This document shows, one piece after another, positions 8,629 to 17,248 of a stretch of DNA of 44,365 nt. The DNA lies in the NCBI RefSeq assembly GCF_009765355.1, contig NZ_VTHK01000066.1:420-44784 (forward strand). The letters run 5' to 3'. The stretch is from Amycolatopsis anabasis (GTDB taxonomy: Bacteria > Actinomycetota > Actinomycetes > Mycobacteriales > Pseudonocardiaceae). The notes beneath the pieces are model-generated. The model worked only from the letters and a program-made list of their open reading frames with translations. It was not told the DNA's origin and did not search any database. Position 1 is the first letter of the stretch, and every line of letters begins with the position of its first letter. The translations under genes were made by a program, and so were the position numbers.

Positions 8629-8662
8629 CCGGTCCCGAAAGTGGCAGCACTTTCGGGACCGG
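8629..8662. repeat. 15-bp perfect inverted repeat between nrdA and the protease gene
   Basis: CCGGTCCCGAAAGTG and its exact complement are separated by GCAG. The hairpin stands in the 600-base divergent region (8280-8882) between nrdA and the snapalysin gene, so it is not at the end of a known gene. It could terminate antisense or leader transcripts, or be a dispersed palindromic element. Apart from this hairpin and the NrdR-like boxes I see no gene in 8280-8882. Confidence 0.6.
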
Positions 8663-8882
8663 ACGCCGGGTGTCGCGCCGAGCCGACAGGGCGCGGTGCT
8701 TGCGCGTGCGAGGAGGGCGCTCTCGGCCAAGGGCGCCCGCTGCCGCGTCGCCGAGTCATAGGCCGGTGTTATGGGAGGTGGTATGAGAGGTTTTCGGTAC
8801 TTTCTATCCGAATCGGCCTAGAATTTGGAAACTCGGCGCCGAGATTCGACTGTGCATTCCCTGCTGTGCAAGGAGATTTCTC

Positions 8883-9425
8883 GTGTCAGTACGCAATTAC
8901 TCCCGCGCGCTCGTCGGCGCTTCCGCCGTGGCGCTCGGATTGGCCGGCGCGACCGCACCGACCGCGTCCGCGGCTCCCGAGTCATTCGCGAGAACGGTTT
9001 ACTACAGCGCGAGCGGCTACAGCGCCGAGGCGGATCAGGCCGCGCAGATCTGGTCCAGCAGCGCGCCGAACGTGCGGCTGGTCCGTGGCGGAAACGCGAC
9101 GATACGCATTTCCGCCACGACCGGCGGCGGTTCGCGGGCATATCCCTGCGGGCTCGGCTGCGCGACCATTTACATCGACAACAACGACGTGCGCGCCGGG
9201 CATTACGCGCTCCGGATCGTGACGCACGAAATAGGGCACGGCCTCGGCCTGCCGGACAATTACAACGGCATCTGTTCCTATCTGATGTCCGGTGGCAGCG
9301 CGGGAACCTCGTGCCGCAACCCCAACCCGAACGCCCAGGAGGCGGCCAGGGTGAACCAGCTCTTCGCGAATGGCGCGGCCACGGCGACCGAGAACGTCCC
9401 GACGGACGTCTACGCCCGTCGCTGA
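8883..9425 (+). CDS. secreted snapalysin-type metalloprotease (peptidase family M7)
   Basis: Small extracellular zinc endopeptidase of 180 residues. Residues 1-31 form a signal peptide (RNYSRA, a hydrophobic core, cleavage after ASA). The mature part has HEIGHGLGLPD: H115, E116, H119 and the third ligand D125, the HExxHxxGxxD motif that defines snapalysins. The C-terminal MSGG and NPNPNAQEAARVNQLFANG resemble Streptomyces SnpA. C89/C93 and C131/C144 could form disulfides. The GTG start at 8883 follows AAGGAG. Streptomyces snpA has a divergent LysR activator; none is present here, since the divergent neighbour is nrdA. Confidence 0.9.
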   Translation: MSVRNYSRALVGASAVALGLAGATAPTASAAPESFARTVYYSASGYSAEADQAAQIWSSSAPNVRLVRGGNATIRISATTGGGSRAYPCGLGCATIYIDNNDVRAGHYALRIVTHEIGHGLGLPDNYNGICSYLMSGGSAGTSCRNPNPNAQEAARVNQLFANGAATATENVPTDVYARR

Positions 9426-9437
9426 GCTCGGTGTTTC

Positions 9438-9455
9438 CGGCGGTCCTAGCCGCCG
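9438..9455. terminator. hairpin between convergent genes
   Basis: CGGCGG, loop TCCTAG, CCGCCG lies 12 bases past the protease stop and overlaps the end of the acetoacetate-decarboxylase-like gene, whose stop codon is in the loop. A short stem, but placed as a bidirectional terminator for two convergent genes. Confidence 0.45.
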
Positions 9456-10066
9456 AAGCGGAGCCGGAAGTCGCGGAGGTGCAGGTTCACCAGCGGGGTC
9501 CGCTGGGCGAGGTAGCCCAGCGGACCTTTCGGGTTGACGTTCCAGCTCGCCGAGGCGAGGCGCGGTCGCGCGCTGCTGCGCACCGGGCTGCGCTTGAGGC
9601 GGCCGTTCAGGGTCTGCGCGACCTCGAACCCGGCCGGTGCGGCGATCGGCAGTCCGGCGCGCGGGGTGAACGCGGCCGTCGCGATCCAGTCCTCGCCCGC
9701 GCTGGCCGACGCGGTGAAGGTCCGGCCGTGCTGGAAGTCCAGCGCGGCCAGGTCCTTCGGGATGCCCCACAGCGCCCGGCCCCCGGCCAGGGAAACCTCG
9801 CTGTCCACCCAGATCTCGGTGATCGACGCGGCCGCCCCGCGCCCGCGCACGGCGACCGTGGACAGCAGTTCGTGGTAGCTCAGCTGTCCGGGGGGCTGGT
9901 ATTCGATCCACGCCGCGGTCACGAAGGCCCGGCCCGCGACGACGACCGGCGTGACCCCTTCGGGCAGCGCGGGCAGCTCGGCCACGGGCAACCGCCAGAC
10001 CGAGAGGTAGGCCTGCCCGGCGAGCCGCCAGGGCTCCGGCGGGTATTCGGTCATTCCTTCAGCCAT
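9446..10066 (-). CDS. acetoacetate decarboxylase-family protein
   Basis: A 206-residue protein of the ADC-like fold. The segment RALWGIPKDLAALDF corresponds to the family's GxPKK segment that carries the Schiff-base lysine in true acetoacetate decarboxylases; the first lysine is kept but the second is replaced by Asp. The C-terminus PLGYLAQRTPLVNLHLRDF is also typical. Many members are not decarboxylases but act on other oxo acids, so the substrate is open. It is coupled to the hydratase upstream. The ATG at 10066 has GGAG 8 bases before it; the ATG at 10054 would give a 4-base ATGA overlap but has no well-spaced ribosome site. The two genes probably form one short degradation step pair. Confidence 0.75.
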   Translation of the reverse strand: MAEGMTEYPPEPWRLAGQAYLSVWRLPVAELPALPEGVTPVVVAGRAFVTAAWIEYQPPGQLSYHELLSTVAVRGRGAAASITEIWVDSEVSLAGGRALWGIPKDLAALDFQHGRTFTASASAGEDWIATAAFTPRAGLPIAAPAGFEVAQTLNGRLKRSPVRSSARPRLASASWNVNPKGPLGYLAQRTPLVNLHLRDFRLRFGG

Positions 10067-10890
10067 GGCAAGTACTCCGGCAGATCCTCGTTCACCCGCA
10101 TGCTCCAGTTCGGCGGCCGCTTCTGCAGGAAGGAAAGCACGCCCTCCACCGCGTCGGCGTTGGCGGTCAGCCCGCCGATGAGCCGCGAATCCAGCTGGTG
10201 CACCGGGAACGGCGAGTCGAGGCCGGACATCCGGTAGAGCAGCTGGCGGGTGACCGCGACCGAGACCGGGGCGGTGGTGGCGATCAGCTCGCGCGCCAGT
10301 TCGTAGGCCTTGTCCAGCAGTTCCTCCGGCGCGTGCAACCGGTGCACCAGCCCCGCCGCGTGCGCCTCCTCGGCGTCGAAGACCCGGCCGCTGATCATCC
10401 AGTCCATCGCGGTGCCGAGCCCGACCAGGCGCGGCAGGAACCACGCCGACGCGCCCTCGGGGTAGATGCCCCGCCGGACGAACACGAATCCGAAGCGCGC
10501 GTCGGTCGAGGCGAGGCGGTAGTCGGCGGACAGCGTGATGGTGATCCCGCCACCGATCGCGGCGCCCCGGATCGCGGCGATCACCGGTTTGTTCATGGTG
10601 AAGACCCGTTTCGAGCACCGCCCGGCGGGCTCCTGCCACGCGTCGTCCGGGCCGGTCTCGGCGTCGAAGTCGAAACCGCCCTGGGAAAGGTCCGCGCCGA
10701 CGGAGAAATCCTTGCCGTTGCCGGTCAGCACCACGACCCGGACGTCCTCGTCGGAGTCCGCGCGGTCCATCGCGTCGCCGAGTTCGTCCGCCATCCGGAT
10801 GGTGTACCCGTTGCGGGCCTCCGGCCGGTTCAGCTTGATCGTCGCGATGCGGTCGGCGACCTCGTAGGTGATTTCGGCGTAGTCGGCCAC
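10051..10890 (-). CDS. enoyl-CoA hydratase/isomerase (crotonase family)
   Basis: A 279-residue crotonase-fold protein. The two oxyanion-hole segments FSVGADL and IRGAAIGGGI are visible, and the segment RRGIYPEGASAWFLPRLVG carries a Glu at the position of one crotonase catalytic acid. The longer C-terminus (RPPNWSMRVNEDLPEYLPWL) and the insertion after FSVGADL are typical of actinobacterial EchA proteins near fatty-acid or steroid genes. It is the first gene of a two-gene minus-strand unit with the ADC-like protein and has the conserved 24-bp element 43 bases before its start. It could supply the hydratase missing from the atu-like operon, but it lies outside that operon and faces the other way. 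Confidence 0.9.
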   Translation of the reverse strand: MADYAEITYEVADRIATIKLNRPEARNGYTIRMADELGDAMDRADSDEDVRVVVLTGNGKDFSVGADLSQGGFDFDAETGPDDAWQEPAGRCSKRVFTMNKPVIAAIRGAAIGGGITITLSADYRLASTDARFGFVFVRRGIYPEGASAWFLPRLVGLGTAMDWMISGRVFDAEEAHAAGLVHRLHAPEELLDKAYELARELIATTAPVSVAVTRQLLYRMSGLDSPFPVHQLDSRLIGGLTANADAVEGVLSFLQKRPPNWSMRVNEDLPEYLPWLKE

Positions 10891-10932
10891 GCGGCCTCCT
10901 TTGGTCAGCGGTCACCGTGACCGTATTGCACC

Positions 10933-10956
10933 CGCGCACTACTGGCAAGGTGTCAA
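10933..10956 (-). promoter_or_regulatory. conserved 24-bp upstream element, copy 2
   Basis: Minus-strand TTGACACCTTGCCAGTAGTG followed by CGCG, the second copy of the element at 1477-1500. TTGACA is a perfect -35 consensus here. The identity continues well past the hexamer, so more than a housekeeping promoter is conserved. The rest of the 71-base gap to the esterase gene holds nothing else notable. Confidence 0.55.
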
Positions 10957-10961
10957 TAAGG

Positions 10962-11885
10962 TCAACTCCGGCCGAGGGCGCGGCGGAGGAACTCGCCCGC
11001 TTCCCGGAGTGCTTCCCGGCCTTCCGGGAGGTAGTCGGCGAACGCCTGGAAGACGTGGACCTGCCCCGGCCACACCCGCAGTTCCGCCGAGGCCGCCGAT
11101 TCCGCCAGCCGTTCGGAATCGGGGAGCAGCGCCTCGGTGCCGCCGACGTGGACGAGTACCGGCGGCCAGGCCGAGTGGTCCGCGCCGAGCACGTTCAGCC
11201 GGGGATGGTTGATCGAGGTCGTGGCGGCGTAGGCGAGCCGGCACTTCTCGGCGTAGGACGGCGCCAGGAACGGGTCGCGGTGCTCGCGGTCCCGCCGCCA
11301 CGCTTCGGCGAGCCCGAGATCGAGCCACGGGGACAGCAGGTAGGCCGCGGCGGGCCGGGGGAGGGCTTCGCGGGCCAGGTCGGCGAGCAGCCCCGCGGTG
11401 AGGTGACCGCCCGCCGAATCGCCCGCCACGACGAGCCGTTCCGGCGGAAATCCCTTGTCCAGCAGCAACCGGTACGCGGCGAGCGCGTCCTCGGCGGCGG
11501 CCGGGAAGGCGTGTTCCGGTGCCCGCCGGTAGTCCAGCAGGAACACCGGCAGCCCGGTGAGCCGGGACAGCCGGTAGGCCAGCGGCCGGTGCGAACGCGG
11601 CGAGCCGAACACGAACCCGCCGCCGTGCAGGTAGAGCAGTGCGCCATGCGAAGGGGAGGCTCCGGCGGCGCGGATCCAGATCCCGCGCACCTCGCCGTAG
11701 CGGGCGGGCCAGGCCCGGGTGCCGCGCGGCAGGCGGACCAGTCCGGCGCTGTCGGCCGTGCGGCGGATCGCCCGCAACTGGGCGCCCCGGGGCGAGGCCC
11801 AGTCCGCGACCGGCCGCACCCGGCTCGCGAACAGCCGCCTCAGCCGAACGCTTTCCACGCTCGGCGCGGTCGTCCCAAGGCTCAT
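10962..11885 (-). CDS. alpha/beta hydrolase, hormone-sensitive-lipase (family IV) esterase
   Basis: A 307-residue esterase. It has the HGGGF oxyanion motif (LLYLHGGGFVFGSPRSHR), the nucleophile elbow GDSAGGH with the catalytic serine, the acid in HVGGTEALLPDSE and the histidine in WPGQVHVFQ. The sequence before HGGG is a variable cap. No signal peptide, so an intracellular ester or lactone hydrolase is likely. The ATG at 11885 is chosen for its AAAGGAG site; a longer in-frame start has none. It is transcribed away from the atu-like operon and shares its 124-base divergent promoter region, so it may be co-regulated with it, but its natural ester is unknown. Confidence 0.88.
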   Translation of the reverse strand: MSLGTTAPSVESVRLRRLFASRVRPVADWASPRGAQLRAIRRTADSAGLVRLPRGTRAWPARYGEVRGIWIRAAGASPSHGALLYLHGGGFVFGSPRSHRPLAYRLSRLTGLPVFLLDYRRAPEHAFPAAAEDALAAYRLLLDKGFPPERLVVAGDSAGGHLTAGLLADLAREALPRPAAAYLLSPWLDLGLAEAWRRDREHRDPFLAPSYAEKCRLAYAATTSINHPRLNVLGADHSAWPPVLVHVGGTEALLPDSERLAESAASAELRVWPGQVHVFQAFADYLPEGREALREAGEFLRRALGRS

Positions 11886-11940
11886 CGGAACTCCTTTGTT
11901 GTCCTCTGGCCAACAGGATAGTGACCGGCTCGGCAAAAAC

Positions 11941-11958
11941 AATCATGCAAGCTTGATT
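11941..11958. promoter_or_regulatory. palindromic operator candidate in divergent promoter
   Basis: AATCATGCAAGCTTGATT has arms AATCAnGC / GCnTGATT, mismatched only at the third pair from the centre and at the centre itself. It sits between the esterase gene (minus) and the eight-gene atu-like operon (plus), whose last gene encodes a TetR regulator. Such an 18-bp palindrome is the usual size of a TetR-family operator, so autoregulation of the operon through this site is a reasonable inference. Confidence 0.5.
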
Positions 11959-12009
11959 TTTACTCGGGCCGGTGCCACGCTCGGGGCGAACACTCCCAAG
12001 GAGGTTGGT

Positions 12010-12801
12010 GTGGCGGATCTCGGGCCGATCCTGAGTGATCTCGCGGGCGAAACCGAGGAGTTGGACGACGTGGTGGCCGCGCTGCCCGAGGCGGACTGGG
12101 CGACGCCGACCCCGGCCGAAGGCTGGACGATCGCGCACCAGATCGCCCACCTGGCCTGGACCGACGACCAGTCGCTGGTCGCCGCGCGCACCCCCGGCGA
12201 GTTCCCGGCCCTGGTCGAGAAGGCGCTGGCCACGGGCGCGGACTTCGTCGACGCGGGTGCCGCGGCGGGGGCCCGCAAACCCCCGGCGGACCTGCTCGAC
12301 GGCTGGCGGCGGGGCCGCGCCGCGCTGGCCGAGGCGCTCGCCGCCGTGCCGCGGGGGCAGAAGATCCCGTGGTTCGGCCCGCCGATGAGCGCCGCCTCGA
12401 TGGCGACCGCGCGGCTGATGGAGACCTGGGCGCACGCGCAGGACGTGTACGACGCGCTCGGCGTGGAGCACCCGGTGACCGACCGGATCCGGCACATCGC
12501 CCGGTTCGGCGTGCGCACCCGGGACTTCGCCTTCGCGACGAACTCGCTCGAGCCCCCGGCCGAGGAGTTCCGGGTCGAACTGACCGCGCCGGACGGCGAA
12601 CCCTGGTCCTGGGGGCCGGAGGACGCCGAACAACGGGTCACCGGCGACGCGCTCGGGTTCTGCCTGGTCGTCACCCAGCGGCGGCATCCGGACGACACGA
12701 ACCTGGTCGCGACCGGCCCGGACGCGCGGCGGTGGCTGACGATCGCCCAGGCCTTCGCCGGACCGCCCGGAAACGGCAGGAAGGCGGGGCAGTTCGCGTG
12801 A
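12010..12801 (+). CDS. TIGR03084-like / DinB-fold protein (maleylpyruvate isomerase N-terminal type)
   Basis: A 263-residue protein with the N-terminal four-helix DinB-type bundle: WATPTPAEGWTIAHQIAHLAWTDD has histidines spaced as metal ligands, with a further histidine in METWAHAQDVYDAL. This matches the TIGR03084 group of mycothiol-transferase-like proteins found next to acyl-CoA carboxylase genes in actinomycetes. The reaction is unknown; related DinB proteins are thiol-dependent transferases or isomerases. GTG at 12010 is chosen for AAGGAGG five bases upstream; the frame is open upstream but into the promoter region. First gene of the operon; its stop overlaps the atuA-like start (GTGA). 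Confidence 0.78.
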   Translation: MADLGPILSDLAGETEELDDVVAALPEADWATPTPAEGWTIAHQIAHLAWTDDQSLVAARTPGEFPALVEKALATGADFVDAGAAAGARKPPADLLDGWRRGRAALAEALAAVPRGQKIPWFGPPMSAASMATARLMETWAHAQDVYDALGVEHPVTDRIRHIARFGVRTRDFAFATNSLEPPAEEFRVELTAPDGEPWSWGPEDAEQRVTGDALGFCLVVTQRRHPDDTNLVATGPDARRWLTIAQAFAGPPGNGRKAGQFA

Positions 12802-14492
12802 AAACGCCGATTCGCATCGGGAACGCGTCGGGGTTCTACGGCGACCGGTTCTCCGCCGTGCGGGAGATGCTCACCGGGGGACCGCTGGACGTGCTGACCG
12901 GCGACTACCTGGCCGAGCTGACCATGCTCATCCTCGGCCGCGACCGGCTGAAGGACCCGAATCGCGGGTATGCCAAGACCTTCCTGCGCCAGCTCGAGGA
13001 GAACCTGGGACTGGCCAAGGAAAAGGGCGTCAAGATCGTGGCCAACGCGGGTGGGCTGAACCCGGCCGGGCTGGCGCGGGCACTGCGCGAACTCGCGGAG
13101 AAGCTCGGGGTGGACGCGAAGATCGCGCACGTCGAGGGCGACGATCTGCTGCCCCGCGCGGGCGAACTCGGCCTGGGCAGCCCGTTGACCGCGAACGCCT
13201 ATCTCGGCGCGTGGGGCATTGTGGACTGCCTCAACGCGGGCGCGGACGTCGTGGTCACCGGCCGGGTCACCGACGCGTCGCTGATCGTCGGGCCCGCGGC
13301 CGCGCACTTCGGCTGGCGGCGCGACGACTACGACGCGCTCGCCGGGGCCGTGGTCGCCGGGCACGTGATCGAATGCGGCGCGCAGGCCACCGGCGGCAAC
13401 TACGCGTTCTTCACCGAGCACGAACTCGGCGTCCCGGGTTTCCCGATCGCCGAGATCGAGGCCGACGGAGCCAGCGTGATCACCAAGCACGAGGGCACCG
13501 GCGGCGTGGTGAACGTGGGCACGGTGACCGCGCAGCTGCTGTACGAGATCACCGGGGCGCGGTACGCGGGGCCGGACGTCACCAGCCGGTTCGACACGAT
13601 GACACTGACCCAGGACGGCCCGGACCGGGTGCGGATCACCGGCGCCCGGGGCGAGGCCCCGCCGCCCACCTTGAAGGTCTGCCTGAACACCGTCGGCGGG
13701 TTCCGCAACGAGACCACGTTCGTGCTGACCGGCCTGGACATCGAGGCGAAGGCCGCGCTGGTGCGCGAACAGCTGGAGACCGCGCTCAAGGCCAAACCCC
13801 CGGCCGAGGTGCGCTGGACGCTCGCGCGCACCGATCACCAGGACGCCGACACCGAGCAGCGGGCGAGCGCGCTGCTGCACTGCGCGGTCAAGGACGCCGA
13901 TCCGAAGGTCGCCGGTCGCGCGTTCAGCGGAGCCGCGATCGAGCTGGCCCTGGCGAGCTATCCCGGTTTCCACGTCACCGCGCCGCCCTCGGACGCCTCG
14001 CCTTACGGCGTGTACACAGCGTCCTTTGTGGACGCCAGCGAGGTGCCGCACGTCGCGGTGCGCCCGGACGGGGAGCGCGTGGACATCGCCCCCGCGGTGG
14101 AAACCCGGGAACTGTCCGATGTGGACGATCCAGCGCTGCCCGAACCACTCCCGGCCGGACCGGCCCGGAAGGTCGCACTCGGCGCGGTGTTCGGCGCGCG
14201 CAGCGGGGACAAGGGCGGCAGCGCGAACGTCGGGGTGTGGGCGCGGTCGGACGAGGCTTGGCGGTGGCTCGCGCACGCGCTCACCGTCGAGGAACTGAAA
14301 CGGCTGCTACCGGAGACCGCCGAGCTTCCGGTGCACCGGTACCTGCTGCCCAATCTGCGCGCGGTCAACTTCGTGGTCGACGGCCTGCTCGGCGAGGGCG
14401 TCGCATCCCAGGCGCGCTTCGACCCGCAGGCGAAGGCGCTCGGCGAATGGCTGCGCGGCCGCCACATCGAGATTCCGGAGGTACTCCTGTGA
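12798..14492 (+). CDS. acyclic terpene utilization AtuA-family protein
   Basis: A 564-residue protein of the AtuA (DUF1446) family. It starts IRIGNASGFYGDRFSAVREML and contains VKIVANAGGLNPAGLA and VVTGRVTDASLIVGPAAAHFGW, the glycine-rich segments of the family. Near the C-terminus, GAVFGARSGDKGGSANVGVWAR matches the small domain often fused to, or encoded beside, AtuA. In Pseudomonas, AtuA is required for growth on citronellol and geraniol, but its reaction is not settled. GTG start at 12798 overlaps the previous stop; the stop overlaps the next start (GTGA). Its position immediately before an acyl-CoA dehydrogenase and carboxylase repeats the atu gene order. Confidence 0.85.
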   Translation: MKTPIRIGNASGFYGDRFSAVREMLTGGPLDVLTGDYLAELTMLILGRDRLKDPNRGYAKTFLRQLEENLGLAKEKGVKIVANAGGLNPAGLARALRELAEKLGVDAKIAHVEGDDLLPRAGELGLGSPLTANAYLGAWGIVDCLNAGADVVVTGRVTDASLIVGPAAAHFGWRRDDYDALAGAVVAGHVIECGAQATGGNYAFFTEHELGVPGFPIAEIEADGASVITKHEGTGGVVNVGTVTAQLLYEITGARYAGPDVTSRFDTMTLTQDGPDRVRITGARGEAPPPTLKVCLNTVGGFRNETTFVLTGLDIEAKAALVREQLETALKAKPPAEVRWTLARTDHQDADTEQRASALLHCAVKDADPKVAGRAFSGAAIELALASYPGFHVTAPPSDASPYGVYTASFVDASEVPHVAVRPDGERVDIAPAVETRELSDVDDPALPEPLPAGPARKVALGAVFGARSGDKGGSANVGVWARSDEAWRWLAHALTVEELKRLLPETAELPVHRYLLPNLRAVNFVVDGLLGEGVASQARFDPQAKALGEWLRGRHIEIPEVLL

Positions 14493-15643
14493 CCTACGCG
14501 GACCCGTTCGCCACGCCGGAACGCGTCGCGCTGCGCAAGACCGTGCGGAGTTTCATGGAACGCGAGGTGCTGCCGCATCTCGACGACTGGGAACGCGCCG
14601 GGGAGCTGCCCCGGGACCTGCACCGCAAGGCGGGCGAACTCGGCCTGCTCGGGGTGGCGTTCCCGGAGGAGGTCGGTGGTGGCGGCGGGGACTACCTCGA
14701 CGCGCTCACGGTCACCGAGGAGATCCACTACGCGGGCGGCTCCGGCGGGCTGATCGCATCGCTGTTCACCTGCGGGATCGCGGTGCCGCACATCGCCACG
14801 GCCGCCGACCCCGCGCAGATCGGGAAGTGGGTCAAGCCCACCCTGGCCGGGGAGCTGATCGGCTCGCTCGCCGTCACCGAACCGGATGGCGGTTCGGACG
14901 TGGCCTCGGTGCGCACGGTGGCCCGCAGGGAGGGCGACCACTACGTCGTCAACGGCGCCAAGACGTTCATCACCTCCGGGGTCCGGGCCGATTTCGTGAC
15001 CACCGTGGTGCGCACCGGCGATCCGGGCGCGCACGGGCTCTCGCTGCTGGTGGTCGAACGCGGCACGGCGGGGTTCACGGTGACCCGGGGCCTGGAGAAG
15101 ATGGGCTGGCACTGCTCGGACACCGCCGAACTGTCCTATGTGGATGCACGGGTGCCGGCGGAGAACCTGGTGGGCGCGGAGAACAGCGGGTTCGCCCAGG
15201 TCGCCACGCATTTCGTCACCGAGCGGCTGTCGCTGGCCGTGCAGGGCTACGCGACCGCGCAGCGGGCGCTGGACCTCACCCTGGACTGGTGCCGGATGCG
15301 CGAGACGTTCGGTCGCCCGCTGATCTCCCGCCAGCTCGTGCAGCAGAAGCTGGTCGAGATGGCCCGGCGGATCGACGTGGCGCGCACCTACGTCCGGCAG
15401 GTCGCGTTGCGGCACGTGGCAGGCGAAGAGGTGATCGCCCAGGCGTGCTTCGCGAAGAACACCGCCGTGGAGACCGGGGAATGGGTGGTCAACGAGGCGG
15501 TGCAGCTGCACGGCGGGCTGGGCTACATGCGCGAGTCCGAAGTGGAGCGGCACTACCGGGACATCCGGATCCTCGGCATCGGTGGTGGTACGAACGAAAT
15601 CCTGGCGGGTCTCGCCGCGAAACGATTGGGATACACCGCATGA
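14489..15643 (+). CDS. acyl-CoA dehydrogenase
   Basis: FAD-dependent alpha,beta-dehydrogenation of an acyl-CoA, 384 residues. Seen: LAVTEPDGGSDVAS (FAD/substrate loop), FITSGVRADF, and QLHGGLGYMRESEVERHYRDIRI near the C-terminus. The C-terminal loop reads GGGTNEI, so the catalytic Glu of medium-chain enzymes (YEGT) is absent; instead VTERLSLAVQ carries a Glu on helix G, where isovaleryl-CoA and long-chain dehydrogenases have their base. That favours a branched or bulky substrate, as for AtuD-type citronellyl-CoA dehydrogenases. GTG start with GGAGG 7 bases upstream; 4-base overlaps at both ends. Confidence 0.92.
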   Translation: MTYADPFATPERVALRKTVRSFMEREVLPHLDDWERAGELPRDLHRKAGELGLLGVAFPEEVGGGGGDYLDALTVTEEIHYAGGSGGLIASLFTCGIAVPHIATAADPAQIGKWVKPTLAGELIGSLAVTEPDGGSDVASVRTVARREGDHYVVNGAKTFITSGVRADFVTTVVRTGDPGAHGLSLLVVERGTAGFTVTRGLEKMGWHCSDTAELSYVDARVPAENLVGAENSGFAQVATHFVTERLSLAVQGYATAQRALDLTLDWCRMRETFGRPLISRQLVQQKLVEMARRIDVARTYVRQVALRHVAGEEVIAQACFAKNTAVETGEWVVNEAVQLHGGLGYMRESEVERHYRDIRILGIGGGTNEILAGLAAKRLGYTA

Positions 15644-17238
15644 CGGTTCTGAAATCCACCGCGGACACCCAGGGCGCGGAGTTCGCCGCGAACCGGGACG
15701 CGATGCTGGCGAAACTGGCCGAACTCGAGGCCGAGCACGCCAAGGCCATCGCGGGCGGTGGCGAGAAATACGTGGAACGGCACCGCAAACGCGGCAAACT
15801 GCTCGCGCGGGAACGCGTCGAGCTGCTGATCGACGAGGACTCGCCGTTCCTCGAGCTGTCCCCGCTCGCGGCTTGGGGCACCGATTACAAGGTCGGCGCC
15901 AGCGTGGTCACCGGGATCGGCGTGGTCGAAGGCGTCGAATGCGTGATCATCGCCAACGATCCGACGGTGAAGGGCGGCGCGAGCAACCCGTCCAGCCTGA
16001 AGAAGGGCCTGCGCGCGGCGGACATCGCGGCGGAGAACCGGCTGCCGGTGATCAACCTCGTCGAATCCGGTGGCGCGGATCTGCCCACCCAGAAGGAGAT
16101 CTTCATCCCGGGCGGGCGCACGTTCCGCAACCTGACCCGGTCGTCGGCGGAGCGCATCCCGACGGTCGCGCTGGTCTTCGGCAACTCCACGGCCGGGGGC
16201 GCCTACCTGCCCGGTATGTCGGACTACGTGGTGATGGTCAAGGAACGCGCGAAGGTGTTCCTCGGCGGGCCGCCGCTGGTGAAGATGGCGACCGGTGAGG
16301 AGTCCGACGACGAATCGCTCGGCGGCGCGGAAATGCACGCGCGGGTCTCCGGGCTGGCCGACTACCTGGCGGCCGACGAGGAGGACGCGATCCGGCTCGG
16401 CCGGAGCATCATCCGGCGGCTCAACTGGCACAAGCAGGGACCCACGCCCATGCCTGTTGTCCAAGGCCCCCTCTACTCCGCCGAGGACCTGCTCGGCATC
16501 GTGCCCTCGGACCTCAAGGTCCCGTTCGATCCGCGCGAGGTGATCGCCCGCGTGGTCGACGGTTCCGAGTTCGACGAGTTCAAACCGCTCTACGGCACCA
16601 GCCTGACCACCGGCTGGGCGACCGTGTTCGGGTATCCGGTCGGCATCCTGGCCAACGCCCAGGGCGTGCTGTTCAGCGAGGAGTCGCAGAAGGCCACCCA
16701 GTTCATCCAGCTGGCGAACCAGTCCGACACCCCGCTGGTCTTCCTGCACAACACCACCGGGTACATGGTCGGCAAGGAGTACGAGCAGGGCGGGATCATC
16801 AAGCACGGCGCGATGATGATCAACGCGGTGTCGAACTCGAAGGTGCCGCACGTCTCGGTGCTGATGGGCGCGTCCTACGGCGCCGGGCACTACGGGATGT
16901 GCGGGCGCGCCTACGATCCCCGGTTCCTGTTCGCCTGGCCGAGCGCGAAGTCCGCGGTGATGGGGCCGGCGCAGCTGGCCGGGGTGCTGTCCATCGTGGC
17001 GCGCCAGTCCGCGGCCAGCAAGGGTCAGGAGTACAACGAGGAACACGACGCCGCCATGCGGGCGATGGTGGAGAACCAGATCGAGGCCGAGTCGCTGCCG
17101 ATGTTCCTGTCCGGGATGCTCTACGACGACGGGATCATCGATCCGCGGGACACCCGGACCGTGCTCGGGCTCAGCCTGTCCGCGATCCACAATGGACCAG
17201 TCAAGGGCGCCGAGGGCTTCGGCGTCTTCCGGATGTGA
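15640..17238 (+). CDS. acyl-CoA carboxylase carboxyltransferase (beta) subunit, MCC/GCC type
   Basis: Transfers the carboxyl group from carboxybiotin to an acyl-CoA; 532 residues, the length of methylcrotonyl- and geranyl-CoA carboxylase beta chains. Two crotonase-like halves: VESGGADLPTQKEIF and NSTAGGAYLPGMSDYVV in the first, HNTTGYMVGKEYEQGGIIKHGA and GASYGAGHYGMCGRAYDPRF in the second. These are MCC/GCC hallmarks rather than PCC/ACC ones. Substrate choice between methylcrotonyl-CoA and geranyl-CoA is reported to depend on a Phe/Gly difference in the pocket; I could not align it reliably by eye. ATGA overlap with the upstream dehydrogenase; the biotin subunit follows after 10 bases. Confidence 0.93.
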   Translation: MTVLKSTADTQGAEFAANRDAMLAKLAELEAEHAKAIAGGGEKYVERHRKRGKLLARERVELLIDEDSPFLELSPLAAWGTDYKVGASVVTGIGVVEGVECVIIANDPTVKGGASNPSSLKKGLRAADIAAENRLPVINLVESGGADLPTQKEIFIPGGRTFRNLTRSSAERIPTVALVFGNSTAGGAYLPGMSDYVVMVKERAKVFLGGPPLVKMATGEESDDESLGGAEMHARVSGLADYLAADEEDAIRLGRSIIRRLNWHKQGPTPMPVVQGPLYSAEDLLGIVPSDLKVPFDPREVIARVVDGSEFDEFKPLYGTSLTTGWATVFGYPVGILANAQGVLFSEESQKATQFIQLANQSDTPLVFLHNTTGYMVGKEYEQGGIIKHGAMMINAVSNSKVPHVSVLMGASYGAGHYGMCGRAYDPRFLFAWPSAKSAVMGPAQLAGVLSIVARQSAASKGQEYNEEHDAAMRAMVENQIEAESLPMFLSGMLYDDGIIDPRDTRTVLGLSLSAIHNGPVKGAEGFGVFRM

Positions 17239-17248
17239 GGCATACTCC

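Noticed and set aside
9446..10948. A single 500-residue protein covering the hydratase region and the ADC-like gene
   Set aside because: Its first half is the wrong frame of the crotonase gene; only the last 206 residues show a protein family.
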